Part shown: positions 47,801 through 61,187 of the stretch, in pieces
Layout of the letters: each line of letters starts with the position of its first letter
Position numbering within the stretch: position 1 is the stretch's first letter
Source of the DNA: Argopecten irradians
Taxonomy: Eukaryota > Mollusca > Bivalvia > Pectinida > Pectinidae
Direction: 5' to 3'
DNA length: 64,000 nt
NCBI RefSeq assembly: GCF_041381155.1
Contig: NC_091134.1
Location: 15,626,008-15,690,007, forward strand
The notes under the pieces: generated by a model
Seen by the model: the letters and a program-made list of their open reading frames with translations, nothing else
Database searches by the model: none
What the model was told of the DNA's origin: nothing
Position numbers and translations under genes: made by a program

Positions 47801-50800
47801 CTAGTTTCAAACATCGGGATTGTCATCGCGTCCCTGAAAATTAGACACGGAACTAGGGTCAGATATCGGGAAAGTCATCGCGTCCCTGTTGAATGGAAGA
47901 TGGCGCTAGTGTCATGCCCTGTTAAAAACCGTTAATGTTAAACATCAGAATAATCATCGCGTCCCTGTAAAATGACTAAAAAACGCTTGTGTCAAACATC
48001 GGGATTGTCATCGCATCCCTGTAATATATACAAAAGAGCTAGTGTCAAAATACGGATTTGTCATTGCGTCGTCCCTGTAAAATAAAAACAATGCTATTGT
48101 TGAACATTAAAATAATGTCAAATATAGAAATTGCATTGTATATCATACATTATTATGTTCAGCCTTTATTAATGCAATATAAATCAGCATGCTTAAGGCA
48201 GAATCATAAACAACTCTGTAGACGATAATCTTCTCTAGGTTAAAAGTTGTAAAATGTTCGGGAACTGTTCCCTCCTTACGCAATTTCCACAATTTTGACA
48301 ATGGTCTTTGACTCGCTGCCGTAAACGAACCAACACGTGAACTTAATCTTAATTTTGTTGAAAATATTCGCCATAAGTCTGTTCTAAATTAGAATAACAC
48401 AAACTTCAATAGTAGGTAATTATTTTTAATTTAACAGCCTTATCCGTGTGTTTTTCTCGAGCACTTGTCAGGGGAGTCTACTTGAAATTTGACGTACAAT
48501 TGTCTTGCCATGTATGAGAAATGGAAAAAATTTGAAAAAATTGAAATGTAACAGTACCTAATAGTTTTAAATTGATCACACGATTAGGATTACAGTAGTG
48601 AGTCAGGGTGCTTAACAACTGAGCTAGCCCCCTACTAAGTTTTGTTCATGTTTGAGAGATAATCATACAGCTGTCGTGATATTGTACCTGTATATATTGT
48701 TGTGGAATTTGTTATGACTGGCCAACACGATCAAAGCACCAGACGACAGACTCAAGGAGTAAAACGTCTGTGCCGCCGCATCCACCCAAACCTGTGGAAA
48801 AAGAAACCATATAAATACTGTTAAACCTGCTATTAAGTAACATGGAAACGCGGTATACAGTACAAACTTCATAGCAGAAAACAGTTTCTACTTGATCTTT
48901 GATTTATGTTTTATCTTGCAGATGGTTTTCTCAAAGAAATCATTTCACTTTTGCCGGATCTGATGAAAGCATATGCATATCGAATCGAGTCTGACTGTCG
49001 GTATGCTCCATATTCTTACAGATCAGAATAACTTTTACACATACTATAAAACTTCTCTTTTTTTCGCCTGCGATTTATTGAAATCGTGATCAAGGAATAT
49101 TTGCGAAAGTTTATTATCTTCAACATTGTATTGAAAGGTATTTCCATTTAACTTTTGTTCGCGAAACTAATAATCTTCACAAATATGTTTTGAATTGGAA
49201 TTCGAGAAATTCTGTAGTCTCGAAAACAAATTAGTTTACAGCATAAATGTATACAATAATTACACATCGTAAGTGCAAATATTTACGTCTAACTTGAGGA
49301 GTTCCTGCCATCTGGGCAGCATGTAGTACTTAAATCCTTGTATAGATCCTGGCAGTGTTAACCCCCTGATCAGCAGAGCTGTCAGGAACACGTACGGTAT
49401 TGATGCCATTACGTACATAACCTAATAACAGTTAAAAAAATAATACATTCTTAGGGTATCAGATATGTACCATTGGAAACAAGACTTATTAGCATATGTC
49501 TAAAGATATAAGAATCTAAAAAGATCTCCCCAAATGTTCCTAATGAGAAAGAAATATTGTAGTACATTGTATAACATATCTCTTAATCTTATTTGAGAAC
49601 CTCTGAAAGATTCCGAAGTGTTATATAACCTGTTTTTTCAAAGTCACACTGGATATTTTTTTAAATACCTGCATTATTCATTATCTTATAGGCAAATGAT
49701 AACATAAAAATACAATACGATCTACAAAACATTTTAAATGTAAACGTTATGATTACATACCGGTGTTACCTGACGAAATTAAGAACGGATAGAAAGTAAT
49801 GTGTAGACATACCTTTCCTGAAGAATGAATTCCTTTGATTAGACAAAGAAAGATGACGATAGAAGTGGCGAGCACCCCTAGGAGTAACTCCCAGCGAACT
49901 GTCCCCATGGTCTGTATACCTTCGGTTAGCTGTAGGACATTGTTCCTGAAGTTAGTAATGCCATCATTAATAAACATTTAATCATAGTCTAAATTGAAGG
50001 ACGCCAATATAAATGACAATAATTACTATTTATTAAGTCTAAGGTTTAAATTGAAAAAAATATAAAGGAGTAAAAGATTTTTAGAAACAATCTGAAATGC
50101 GACGTTTTTTTCTTTGATGCTAAATCGGTATCACATACGATACGTTTTATTATTTGTTTCAAATGATAAATAAATTGACATATGTTGTGATTCAAATGAG
50201 AGGGTTGTATTAGATAAATCTACAATTTCTGTTAGTTTCAATTGAAGAGACGGGAAGATGTGTTGGAATTATTTGTTTTTAATCACTTTATTGGAAAAAC
50301 AGTCCATTATACCCATGGATACCTGAACTCGGTTAGCAGGTACTAGACTTTTTTATTTTTGGTATCGATCAAACAACGTTGTGTACTATCACTATACTCG
50401 CATGTGTTATAGATTGAGCGCACTCACATTGAATGCCAATTCACACAATGTAATACCTTTTCCTTGGATATGACATTATAAAGTCTCATTAACGATTAGT
50501 GAAATTTGATTAAGAAACCTCTCTGGTGTGGTTTCAGTCTCGTCAAAATCTCGATTCATCCTTGGTCAATGAGTTTTCGTCTTTTTTACAAAAAGATATT
50601 TGTCTCTATTTGCAACAAGTTTGGCATATGAAAAATGTATCAAAGTAAGATTTCTACTGCTGGCAGAATATTAAGAAATAACATCAGTTTCACGTTGTTT
50701 TTAAACCTTTAATCCGTTGAAATCAAATCTTCGATCTGCATTGTAAAGGGAGTAGGAATATAATATGTTACTTTTCTGAGCAAATATAATTGGTTTACTT

Positions 50801-53800
50801 TTGAATAACAGTAACAGTTATATTTTTTAAAAGAATTAACAAAACACTGGTTTTTGTCATATCTTCAAAAAATTATACCTAACAAACACCCAATTCTTGG
50901 GCGGTCAAAACCATGGAAATCTGGTAAAAATACACATTACAACCTGTGTTAATTCATTATAATTCACTCAGAAAGTTTCATTAATTCCATTTCCAAATCC
51001 AATGTGTATCTTCAAAAACTATTCAAAGAATAATTTCTCATTCCATATAAGAATATCGTTAAAATATTTACTAAACGATTTTTTAACTTCCACTGTCAAC
51101 TTAAAATTGACCGATTTTCAACATTATAATCTAAATAGGTCAAACAAATATCAAACTACCGATGGGAAAGGACTAAGCCTATACGTGGTTATCGCTCAGC
51201 ATACAGGGAGTAGGACGACTGGTTCGCTCGTTGTCAGTATAATGTGACCGGATGGGGTGTGGGTTGCTTGGTGATATAGCACTATAAAAAGGGCAACAGT
51301 TCCACTATACAAGAAGACACAACATGAATATAACGCATTCTCCCTAAACACGCACCTCGCATATCATACACGCAGCACACCACATACATGGGAGGACGTC
51401 CTTACATGACCATAGCTGTTAATAGGACGTTAATTAATCAAACAAACAAACAAACAAAAGCGAGTAACCAGCAAGTACTTCACCCATTCAATGCGTATTC
51501 TGTCTGATAACTGTGTCAGTAAGTTTAACATTAAAATAGGATAATATCATATATTAAAATTGCGTGATTTATCTAATAGATACACTATCAGTTAGTATGG
51601 ATGTTAGGAAAGCCTTATACTGTTCATTGATAATGCTATACTCTCATTGCGTGATATGGACTTTTGATAAGTACATACAATGTATATACACTGAAGATGG
51701 TGATTTTGTAAGATGTGTAAATGGCAAACGATGTTCTGATGACCTCATACAGTTATATAGTCAAACCAGATAGTTGTCAAACAGAAAGTACACTTTGTTT
51801 AAAATATACAAATATACAGATAATTATTAAAAACGGAGAATACGAAACAACTCCGGAGTTAAATCGATTGATTATTGTCCTGAAATACCATTTTAACTCG
51901 TCTGTTATCACTGAACAGCATAATATTTGTCCGTTCTACTTATTATGGATCTATAAAAATGCAGGAAAGTCGTACTTAATTCATGACTCTTTTATCCCAT
52001 TGGATTGAAATTGTTTTTATGGTTTATTTGACACACTTGAAGGTACGTGGCAAATGCTTTTAGTCATGGCAATTTCTGTTTCGCACAGCTTTGTAAGAAT
52101 TCCAAATCTAATCAAGTCATTTGAGTTGAACAGAAATCAACGCTAAGACATTTGATCTTATTACAGGTGCTTGAAATAAATAAAAAATAATCGTTGTGAT
52201 GAAATAAATTAAAAAGGAAAGTTTCTAAATTAAAAAAAAATCATTATAGTTGAATCAGGGATGTACTATATATTACAAATACAACAATTTGATCACTAAA
52301 TAACACTTTTGAAAATTTGATGGATTTGGAGATCGAAAGAGACATACATAATCCTTTCGCCAAAGAAAAACAGAATGCCAACAAAATATGCTGAAAGAGT
52401 AAGTCTACAATTAAAATAACAAATAGACGGAATGAAAATATAAGTTCTCCGTTGTATGGGAAAAAAACTAAACTTACTCCCAGAATTCCTCAGATGGAGG
52501 TTTGCGTGTAATATTAGTATCTCCGTTGATATAAGTGTTATTTATCAACATGGATTCGTTTCCGGTTCCGTTGCTATACATCCGAGTTCTTACAGAACAT
52601 ATTTCTGTGTTCCAATCATTACCACACGTGGACCAAGGTACGGTCGGGAAGAAGGAACTTCCAAAGTAGTAAAGGGTCCAGGATAGGATCACTGAATAGT
52701 AGGTCCCTACTATGAAGGTCAAGGTCATCATTCCATAACCAATTCCTGTATAAAATCAATGATATTCTTTGACAGTGTGCCATTATGTACATTTTTTATA
52801 CATTAATATAATGAGTGAGTATGTTTAACTTCTTTTATCTTAGAGTTATGTTGGTTTCCATGGAAACTTTTTATCATATTTTGAAACTTAACGCATCTAA
52901 TCTTGAACCTTTTCTCAAATTAATACGTATTATTACGAAATTTCTACTCGTTATTACTTATGATTATCATTAACCTTGTTAACTTTCGAAACGCAGAAAT
53001 AACAACGTTTCTGTCAATCAATAGTATGCAGATATTTACTGAGCTGCGTGGTATCTGATATATTATTTGAATGGTGATACATGTACATTAGATGAACAGC
53101 AGACCCGTATCATACCGGTACCTTTGAACAATGGACAACATTCCCAAACTTTTCCTGGTCCGAGATTTGAGTACTGGGCGTACGAAAATTGCAGAAAGAC
53201 ACATGGTGTTCCGATAAGGAACAGACACAGGAAGTATGGGATGAGGAATGCACCTGCAACAGTAACAAGTTAAATAAAGATTGAAGGCATATTATAACTC
53301 GACGTTTTAGAATAGATATTTCAGTATGTCGTCTTCTTATTGATAAAGTCAAGTAGGCGTAAGGCTACCTGTGTAACATTAATGGCAAAATACATGAGGC
53401 CACAGAATTTTGTATAAATCAAATGAAATAAAACAAATTTAAAACATTGTTATCATGTTTCATCTCATTTCAAAACCCCATTCGAATGCACGACGTGATA
53501 TCAGGTATTCATATTGCAGTCTAAGGGTGATTTAGTATTTAAGTTATAAGTGTAAAAGGTAGATATATATTCCATGTCTCCGGGAACATAATTTATTTAC
53601 AAGTGTGGTTTAGGGGTACTATTACGAGACAGATATTAAAATCATATTTTCATATTTTACTTCTAGCGAAAGAAATGTATAAGTTCGGTTTCGCTGTCCT
53701 ACCGCCGTAACAGGTGTTTCACGATGATAGGACCACGTAATAGTTTTTGTCAGTACAGAAAGGTTGATATGAATCAGCGAGACAAACAATTTCAACAGTG

Positions 53801-54981
53801 TATACTATAATAAAAGTCTAGTCCTGATAACGACATCAAATTTCATTTGCTTATCTAAATATGGAAATATTTTGTAATAACAGAATATCATATACTTTTA
53901 GGTAGTTCGAAACTTTTTATGGATTATTTATCATTCGTGTAATAAGAATTTAGCACGAATAACTAACAAACAGCTATTGCAATTCCTTATTGTTTGCTTC
54001 GTAAGTGCAACGAGCGGTAATAATAATAATGCATTTTGGAAGATTAGATCAGAAGGACAGTCGAGATTTGTTCCTGTTCAGACGTGGAAAGGAAGGCATA
54101 TATGATTGCACATGCATTGCTATGTGGGTTTTTTTCACGTAATCGTTTGATTTGTATTCCTCTCACATTCCCATCACCTTCAGTGTACCTTTATGCGGGC
54201 CAATAAGAGTGATTTACATGAGAGGTTGTAGATATTTGTCACAACTGTTATAAGATAGAAGAATGCTCTAACAAAATATATAAATTGAGATATAAAGTTT
54301 GTAACAGGAATATTATTAATATGTACATGGAGGATGATAAAATGGTACGGACTAAGGTAAATGTTGTCATGAAGTTGTTTGGAAATTTTGATAACACTGA
54401 AACTCAAACGCGTATTATGATTTTTATTTTATTTTTTACATTGATTGTGAAGCAAATTTTTGTGTCTGCATATTTAATTCCATTGAAAACGCTTTCAAAT
54501 TTCAAACACAGTTTTGATATACTTGATGGAAATTTCCGGAAACAACTTCGGTTTTATTTTTTATTAGTTTAACGTCATGGTAACAGCTAGAATATGAAAA
54601 ACGTTACAGATCACTGCACATTCAGCTTTGAAGTGCTTCTCACGTGAAAATTGTCTCGCAAACACTTGCAAACTCTATGATGCATTTGAAATAATGATTT
54701 AATGCGATAACCCTGGATTACGACATCAAAACAAATCTTTGCTTTATTTCGACCCTAATGACTTGTCGAATGAGTTGACTGTTATTTCACTGTCTTAGTT
54801 ACTAAATAAGTATGAACATGTATGTATGAGAACAGACAATGGAACTGAAACACCTACCCCCTCCGTTCTTGTAACAGATATACGGAAATCTCCAGATGTT
54901 ACCCAGTCCAACAGTTACTCCAATGCAAGAAAACAAAAACTCCAGTCGGTTAGACCAGTTTCCACGCGACTGGTTCGCCAT
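41846..54981 (-). CDS. SLC6-family Na+/Cl--coupled amino-acid-type transporter, complete
   Basis: Thirteen coding exons, 5' to 3': 54981-54858, 53253-53122, 52745-52478, 49945-49813, 49421-49287, 48791-48688, 45841-45717, 45375-45263, 44840-44709, 43823-43724, 43611-43511, 43092-42925 and 41956-41846. The sum is 1746 nt (581 aa) with every junction GT/AG and in phase. TM1 has [19 protein letters not shown]; the glycine before LGN, rather than Asp, points to amino-acid-like and not monoamine substrates. The second extracellular loop has the Cys pair ([11 protein letters not shown]) and four N-glycosylation sequons. TM6 has [17 protein letters not shown]7 [13 protein letters not shown]8 TVGLDSQ with the Na2 Asp-Ser, and TM12 ends in [19 protein letters not shown]. 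The short C-tail is [14 protein letters not shown]...NASYM. Substrate cannot be assigned. Two splice-junction minisatellites lie in its introns. Confidence 0.97.
42443..42647. mobile_element. ~205 bp MITE in the SLC6 last intron
   Basis: The ends GGGCCTAGCTTCACGAACAT and ATGTTCGTGGAACTTAGCCC are imperfect inverses, and the interior repeats AAGGAATTCCTTAA on both halves. It is non-coding. Confidence 0.8.
42667..42932. repeat. 22 bp minisatellite built from the exon 12 splice donor
   Basis: About 12 units of TTAGGAATATACATTACCTC(CC). On the transcribed strand each reads CTAAGGGAG|GTAATGTATATT, identical to the end of SLC6 exon 12 plus its donor at 42925. The first unit overlaps the exon boundary; the rest extend downstream into the intron with 1-5 changes each. 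Confidence 0.92.
45405..45615. repeat. TTCGCGA-rich dispersed repeat
   Basis: The segment is rich in TTCGCGAA-type words in both orientations (AATTCGCGAAAACAAACGAC, CTCGCGAAAATCAAAATTAT, AATTCGCGAATATAAGCCCC). Similar word clusters occur at about 49060-49220 and 61880-62060, always in introns of the SLC6 genes. It is probably an old repeat family. Edges are not determinable by eye. Confidence 0.45.
45842..48125. repeat. 52 bp minisatellite built from the exon 7 splice acceptor
   Basis: Roughly 43 units of a 52 bp sequence in SLC6 intron 6. On the transcribed strand each carries CTATTTTACAG|AGATGCGATG followed by ATCATTCCGATG, matching the last intron bases and the first ~25 coding bases of exon 7 (R-D-A-M-I-I-P-M), then a short spacer TTGACACTAGTTCCTTTGT. 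Central units are near-identical; units at both ends are more diverged, as expected for an array homogenised in its middle. Open frames here such as 46511-46723 are repeat artefacts. Confidence 0.95.
50516..50720. repeat. Diverged relative of the 36753 element
   Basis: Shares a GGTTTCAGTC(T/C)CGT..AA(A/G)TCTCG block and neighbouring AT-rich context with the left end of 36753-37772. The right end was not found. It lies in SLC6 intron 3. Confidence 0.35.
51392..51459 (+). mobile_element. SINE family A, 3' tail fragment
   Basis: GGACGTCCTTACATGACCAT, then AGCTGTTAATAGGACGTTAA, then (CAAA)n. Matches the 3' end of the SINEs at 6983 and 60977 but lacks the tRNA head. It is in SLC6 intron 3. Confidence 0.75.
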
Positions 54982-57300
54982 TTTATACTTGAGAAGTACG
55001 AAAAATTGTGTATAACCTTTAACGTTCCTAGCTTTGATCCTTATAACAAATCATTTCAGTTATGTTGATATTGAGAGTTGTTCCGACGGACGGTTGATTC
55101 ATTGGTTGATGGGGCCTAACATCCCAGTTCCGGTTATAACCGAGCCTAAAAGACTTCTGACGGATGGCGTTACAACTGCAGCTAATCAACCTTTCACAGT
55201 TATCACGTGATCTTTCGACTTTGAATATAACCCGGCTGGGAGTTCCATCCACACATGGATGCACATGGCTGAGGATAAATACAAGTCACACAGCGCCAAA
55301 CATGGAGTTTCTGTCCACATATTCAATATGGTTTGATGGACGTCCTTTATAGTAATTATGTATACGTTTAAGTCATACATTTGTCAATATAAATGTAAAT
55401 AGATATGAGTTGATGGCCTATAAATGACGGTATCTTTTACATCTTGAAAACAAAATCAGTAACACATGTTGACTCCGTTATTTTGCTTTTATTGGAAATA
55501 TAAAATAACAGCTAACAGTAAAAGTTGCAAGCAACACACGTCCCCTGCCATCAATTGCATTTCTAATCTATGGCAAGTTATAATTATGTGACCGGATGTC
55601 TCATACAAAAAACCCAAGATGTGTATGCTATCATTGTATAAAGTTTGAACAAATTCTGTTAATATGTCCTCAAGTTATCATCCAGAAACTAAAATTTGTT
55701 TATTAACCTATTTTTAGTAACAGTAACCTTTGTAATTAACCTTTTGAACCCAAATTCGACCCCAAGCTGTGCCACTTCCTATGATATCATAGTATGAAAT
55801 GTTAACAAATTATGTTGATGTGTTCCCAAGCTATCACCCGAGAATTAAAATGTGTCTAACAGTGACCTTTTTGGTTGGACTTTTGATCCCAAATTTAATC
55901 CCAAGCTGTAATTTCATATACCACCTTTGTGTGAGGTTTGATAAAAAATAAATATATGTGCAGCATTATGAAGAAAAACGTAATATAAACATCATTTTTA
56001 TATGTTTCGCTCGTTTGTATAATTAGTGACGATTGAGTCGAACCCCGCACGGTATACTATTATTGTCAAACAAGTTAACTTCCCGGCGTTTAACATTGGG
56101 TTTTCGAATAAGTTTTAACAAGTCATGGCGATATAAAACGAGCTAAAGTAATACACGTTGTATAAGACACATTTTATTATAAAAGTTATTCACTAACCGT
56201 GTGTGATTATCTCCATGGATTGACTCAATTACATAGGGATGTAATTGATTGAATAACACACGTCATTACCTTTGCATGTATTTTGAAAAAAGTTAATTTC
56301 AATTGTAACACCAATTTCCATTGGTTTAAATTTTTTAGATAACTTTTGCATAATCTGAACAATTTTTTGTCGAGTTAATCTGTACAATTTTTTGTCGAGT
56401 TTTGTGACGAAAAGGGGTTTTGAGAGATTTTTTTTAAAGCGGCACTGTCATTGGCCAAACTAAACTATTTGCTAAGATATCAATGCGACACAACGGGATT
56501 TGTTTTACAGTAAAATTAAGAAAAAGCACGAAAATCCATGATCTTTGCTATAAAATAATAGATCATATTCATATTTACTATAATTATAAAAGGACATGCA
56601 GCACATTTTCAGAATCAGAAGTCGTATGCATATGAGATACTGACCTAAAATCGTTCATTCAAAATTCGATGCTACGTTTCCAGAATTCTCAATCTAATTA
56701 TCTCCGTTTTCTAAATAATTGTTTTCAACATACTTGTGAATATATAAGTTCGTATCCAATGCCTCTTATTGATAACTATGCATTCGTAATTACGATTATT
56801 ATTTTATTATTTAAGCATTGATGTCATTATGTTTTAACTTCATCGGGTTATAAAAGAAATTTTGTTTGCAAACTGTGTGGATCTGCTTATAATATATTTT
56901 TCAGACTACTTGATAACATATATTACGTTTAAACGTACGACTCCATTGATTTTCCATTGGATTATTTTTTCTTAATCAATACGCATCGTCGACGTCTCTA
57001 TTGTGACGTCATGATTACGTCGGGTTTTCGCGCCTTTCTCGGATTTTTTTTTCCAAAGTATATGAATAATCAGAATGTCGGAAAACAAATAAAAATTAAT
57101 TATTCGCGAAACATTTTAAATCGTGTTCAGATTATCTCGCGAAAAGATGCGAAAATTTCCTTCTCGCAAAAAGAAAGCAGTTAATACTATAGATGATGCT
57201 TTTACATATTCTCTCTGTCTAATAACGATCTATCATTCGACACTAAACACAGATAGTTGTCCTAGTAATACCTATCTCTCACAATTGAGGTCCTCAAGGA
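54982..57300. other. Upstream region of the first SLC6 gene
   Basis: Expected to include the promoter and any 5' non-coding exon of the minus-strand transporter. No TATA box or coding exon was recognised. One tandem repeat is listed separately, and near 56350-56400 a 27 bp sequence (CTGAACAATTTTTTGTCGAG) occurs twice. Confidence 0.4.
55640..55915. repeat. Tandem duplication, ~145 bp unit
   Basis: Two diverged copies share AACAAATT(C/A)TGTT(A/G)AT(A/G)TG, CAAG(T/C)TATCA(T/C)CC, AACAGT(A/G)ACCTTT and CCCAAGCTGT, with the second beginning near 55790. No ORF of interest. Confidence 0.65.
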
Positions 57301-57860
57301 GATAGCTGCGAGTCTTGACAGTGCTAGAAAGAAGATGAGGCATTGACGAAGGGACCAAAGTTCACCAACTTTGTGAAGGCAGGACCGAAGGGAAAGAGCA
57401 GCGTGCAGGGATGTGGGATACTAGCAACGGCAACAGACTTGGAGATGAGGGTTGACACCCACTAACGCATGGGATTTCCAGAGGAAGTCCTGTCAACACC
57501 CCTTTGCCCATACATTGTGTTGTGGTCCCAGAACTCCAAGCAGGTTCTTATGGATGACCTCACAGTACCATGGGAGAACAGGACGAGAGGAAAAGGCTAA
57601 TGTACCAGCAACTTTTGGATGATTGCCAAGAACAAGGTTGGAGGACATGGTGCCTTCCAGTGGAGGTCGGATATTGAGGGTTTACAGGCCAGTTACTGTG
57701 GAGAACTCTGAGATGCTTGGGCTTCATGGGAGTAGAAAGGAAGAAGTTCGTGGGAGCAGTAAGCAGACGGGCAGAGGCGGCATCAGGCTGGATTTGGAGA
57801 AAGATGGACGAGAGATGGAGGGGTCACCAGCAACAGTTTTAAAGGCCCCACTACCTTTCC
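57301..57860 (+). mobile_element. Retroelement-derived fossil with nuclease-like segment
   Basis: Translated pieces resemble a protein segment that commonly follows the reverse transcriptase in animal retroelements: KFTKFVKAGPKGK, LEMRVDTH, MGFPEEVLSTPLCPYIVLWS and LTVPWENRTRGK. The P-D/E-like plus LTVPWE pattern suggests a restriction-like endonuclease region. It is broken in several places and lacks any recognisable RT core, so it is an old fragment. Its exact family is not certain. A MITE abuts its right end. Confidence 0.55.
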
Positions 57861-58230
57861 GAAACAGCTTTTAAATTTTAAAATTTTAAAATGGGAATGT
57901 AAAACGAGATCAATGACTTTTTAGACTCGCAAAAGTTACTAACATACCGTTAGTTCAACACTCATCATCATCTTTTGAAAAATATGAAATAAAAGAAATG
58001 TTAATATTTCATAACGCGGGTCGTCTTAAATACCGTGCGGTAGTTGACAATTACTGCGCCGGACGGCAAAACAGCCAAATGAATCTCCACAGTTACCATA
58101 TATAACGCAGGAAATCTTTCTTATGTTTGGTGTTGTTACCTCATCTTAAGTCATGGATATGTATTTTCTTCTGTTATCAATGTGTTTTAAGAAACCTTTA
58201 AATTTTACTCCGGCAAGGCTGTGGGCCTTT
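57841..58230. mobile_element. MITE with AAAGGYCCAC terminal repeats, copy 2
   Basis: Related to 10417-10798. It starts AAGGCCCCACTACCTTTCCG and ends CCGGCAAGGCTGTGGGCCTTT-like, with the shared interior blocks TTTCATAACGCGGGTCGTCT and GCGGTAGTTGAC. It inserted next to the retroelement fossil. Confidence 0.75.
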
Positions 58231-60976
58231 TAGATAGAGATGTACAGACCGAGTGTATATAAGCCTCGTCGACATAAGTGTGACCCAAATATGCAACGAT
58301 GCGTGCTTTGTTGGAATATAAATCGACATATTAATATTTTTAAATGTCATTTTTTTCAGATATCTTTTGAAACTTTAGCTTTTGATGAATTTAAGCTTTG
58401 GTAATTATTCAAATGGACATGCAAACATTATGATGCCTCATAAACCTTAGTTTTAATACAGAATTTATGTACTATAAAAGTTCTTGTTTTCTATGCCTTT
58501 TGTATGCTTCAAGAAAAGCATCATATTGCACTTAAAAATTTACTAATAACATTGTCAAATTGTGAAATGAAATTGTAGATCGTAACATCATAACATTGTC
58601 AGACTGTTCATCTCAGTGTAATGTAGACGTAAAATTAAAACATATGCATCGTACATTTTAAGTATTTCAACTCTCAAAATGAAGGCAACTTAATTTTGTG
58701 GTAAGATTGAGTGGATGTTATCATTGTAAATACAAGTTTCTCCCACAAGATGTTTGCATATAATTGTGAGCCACCATGCGATAAGTAATTCAGATGTCTT
58801 TACAAGTTGTTTTTTCTTCTTTCTGAAATACTTTTGTTACAGTTTCTAATATTTGGAATTTCTCTCTCGAAAAAACAGTTCCGTCATCCAGAAACGAGAC
58901 TCATTGTGAGACACAAAGAGCTGTTTTGCTCGTCCTCCTTAGAGACGTAAATGATATTCAGGAATAAACAGGATAACGATAGAACAAATAAGTTAAGGTT
59001 TTAAAGCAAGTTCTCGGAATTGTGTAGACAAGATTCAACTGTGTACAGAAATAGGCAAATTGTGATTATATCGTCATATTATTTACTCGCTTTGCATACA
59101 AACAGCAAATTTAATATTTCATGTGTTATGCTTGTATAGGTATTCTTTTGACCTGGTTAGAAAGAGTCATTTGAAATGATTCATGGTGTAAATTATATAG
59201 CACTGTAATGGTTATATAGCAAATTTATATACGAAAGGCTTCTTCTTCAGTTTATTGCCTCTGAAAATCTTCTTACTGTAATACATGTATACACCTGCTT
59301 ATATGAACGTGAAATTTACGAAGACATATGTCAATGGAATCACGGTTTTAAACTCTTAATAGTATTAAGTCAATTTGAACATCTCACACTATGTGTATAA
59401 CACTATTTATGAACTTAAATACAAATAATTTCTATACCAACAGCGGAGGCCACTCTTCAATTGCACCCAATATAGAGACCGCAGAACCAAATGATTTCGC
59501 TATATACGATATATTAACGTTTGCCACTGTCCAGGTTAAATGGAGTTTTCAAGTCTGGTCACCTGTCACTAATTTTGAAGAATGGCATCTCGCATACCTA
59601 TGAATAAAAAGAAATTAAGATCTAAAATCTTGCTAAACTTTTATGTGGGGGGTGCCATCTTATGTTGAATTCCGCACCAAATATTGACCAAAATATTCAT
59701 GAAATTCCAATATTGATTACCTCCCCCTTGACACACACTTGACAGAATTTTAAAATTTCTTTATATATTTTACATCTACATGTATTGCCCTACCCACATA
59801 TTAAACATTTGAAACTGATGCCCCCTGAATACCCAATCAGCAGGCTCCGAAACATTCACCTCTCTTTTGTGCCCAAAAAGGGATTTCCAGGAATCTATTT
59901 TTGGTTTGATTCTACGGTCCCTATATAGACCATCCATAATATATTTGATAGTCGTATTTCGGCTGCTCCTAAATTAATCGAAAATGACAATTTTTTTCTA
60001 TTTTCTGACGTACTGTTATAAAGCTACATAAAGTTTTCTGTTTTATTTCGTCTTTACAATATTACAAAAGTTCCTCCCCTGCAGGTAAATGTAAGTATCT
60101 TTTGTGACTTCATTATTTTGTGAGCAAAATTCACGTCGTTTTTTCTTAAACGTACATGTATGACATCATGCACGCAAACACGTGATGTCACAATCAATAC
60201 TTACCCGGGAAGACAAACAACTGTACAATACAAATACAGCATAAGTGGACAGATGGTTTAATATCCAATATCAAGGCAGTGCCTCCAATTCATGCACATA
60301 TTTTAGTCTTTAATAAAGTAATAAACAACATCTTATGAAAATAACAAATAAATAACTCCATACAATATAAATGTTAATACGAGTCATAAATGCCATTTTA
60401 GTAGCTGTAAAACGAATTTGTCTCTATTAACATAATGTTTATGAATTGGAATAACGGTCATCATAATTTGAACTCATCTTTATCTCAGCTAGTCACCATA
60501 TAAGCAGAAAGTTCTAAAAATCTTTTAATTACATATATGATTTTAGTGCAACTGCTGTATAAACTAGACTGAACGGAAACATGCATACCCTGGCTGGTAA
60601 TACGACATCTGATAAAATCATCCAAGCAAAGCCTTACCAGTAAACGATCACTGCATCAGACGGAATGTGGCTGATTATATAATGTATAATTCAATTAATA
60701 AACAACATTATTAACACACAATAGTTAAAATGATTTTTGACAGTACTGGATAATACAGAGAGAATATAAACGGTATTGAGAACAATGCATATGGTTGTTG
60801 GCGGTATACGATGTTGGCAGACGTAAAGGTTGGATCACACAGAGCAGAAATCCGTTCTTGGGCTTCAGTTGGCGGTATGCGAGATTGGCAGTATTTTTGT
60901 GTTTCAATAATTCGAGGGAGCGCTGAATGTTATTGTTTGTAATAGTTAGTTGACACAGTGGCCATTTACTTGCTAA
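58231..60976. other. Gene-free stretch between the two SLC6 genes
   Basis: No coding exon was recognised on either strand. It contains the second copy of the short palindromic element at 60072-60212. Part of it may be promoter for the second SLC6 gene. Confidence 0.4.
60072..60212. mobile_element. Palindromic short element, copy 2
   Basis: GTAAATGTAAGTAT...TTATTTTGTGAGC...AATTCACGTCG is followed by the inverse-like GTGATGTCACAATCAATACTTACC. Related to 36462-36618. Confidence 0.6.
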
Positions 60977-61187
60977 GGAGCAGCGGTGTCCGAGTGGTTG
61001 AGGTGTCCCGAAATAATACACATAAGCCATCCACCTCTGGGTTTGCGGGTTCGAATCCGATATGGAGCAGTTGTAAGGAATTAACCGCTGGTCGTGGGTT
61101 TTTTCTCAGAGTACTCCGGCTTTCCTCCACTAACAAACGTGGCACTCTGGCTGTTAATAGGACGTTTAACTAATAAATAAAGAAAAC
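60977..61187 (+). mobile_element. tRNA-derived SINE (family A)
   Basis: The head is AGCAGCGGTGTCCGAGTGGT (A-box-like), the B-box is GGGTTCGAATCC, the body TACTCCGGCTTTCCTCCACT and the tail GGCTGTTAATAGGACGTTTA with an AATAAATAAAG run. It is immediately followed by a B-box fragment (GGGTTCGAATCCCTGTCCGA, 61207-61250) of another tRNA-derived unit. Confidence 0.85.

Noticed and set aside
55028-55380. Overlapping open frames upstream of the first SLC6 gene as possible extra exons
   Set aside because: No SLC6 or other motif, and no acceptor or donor fitting the phase of the first coding exon.
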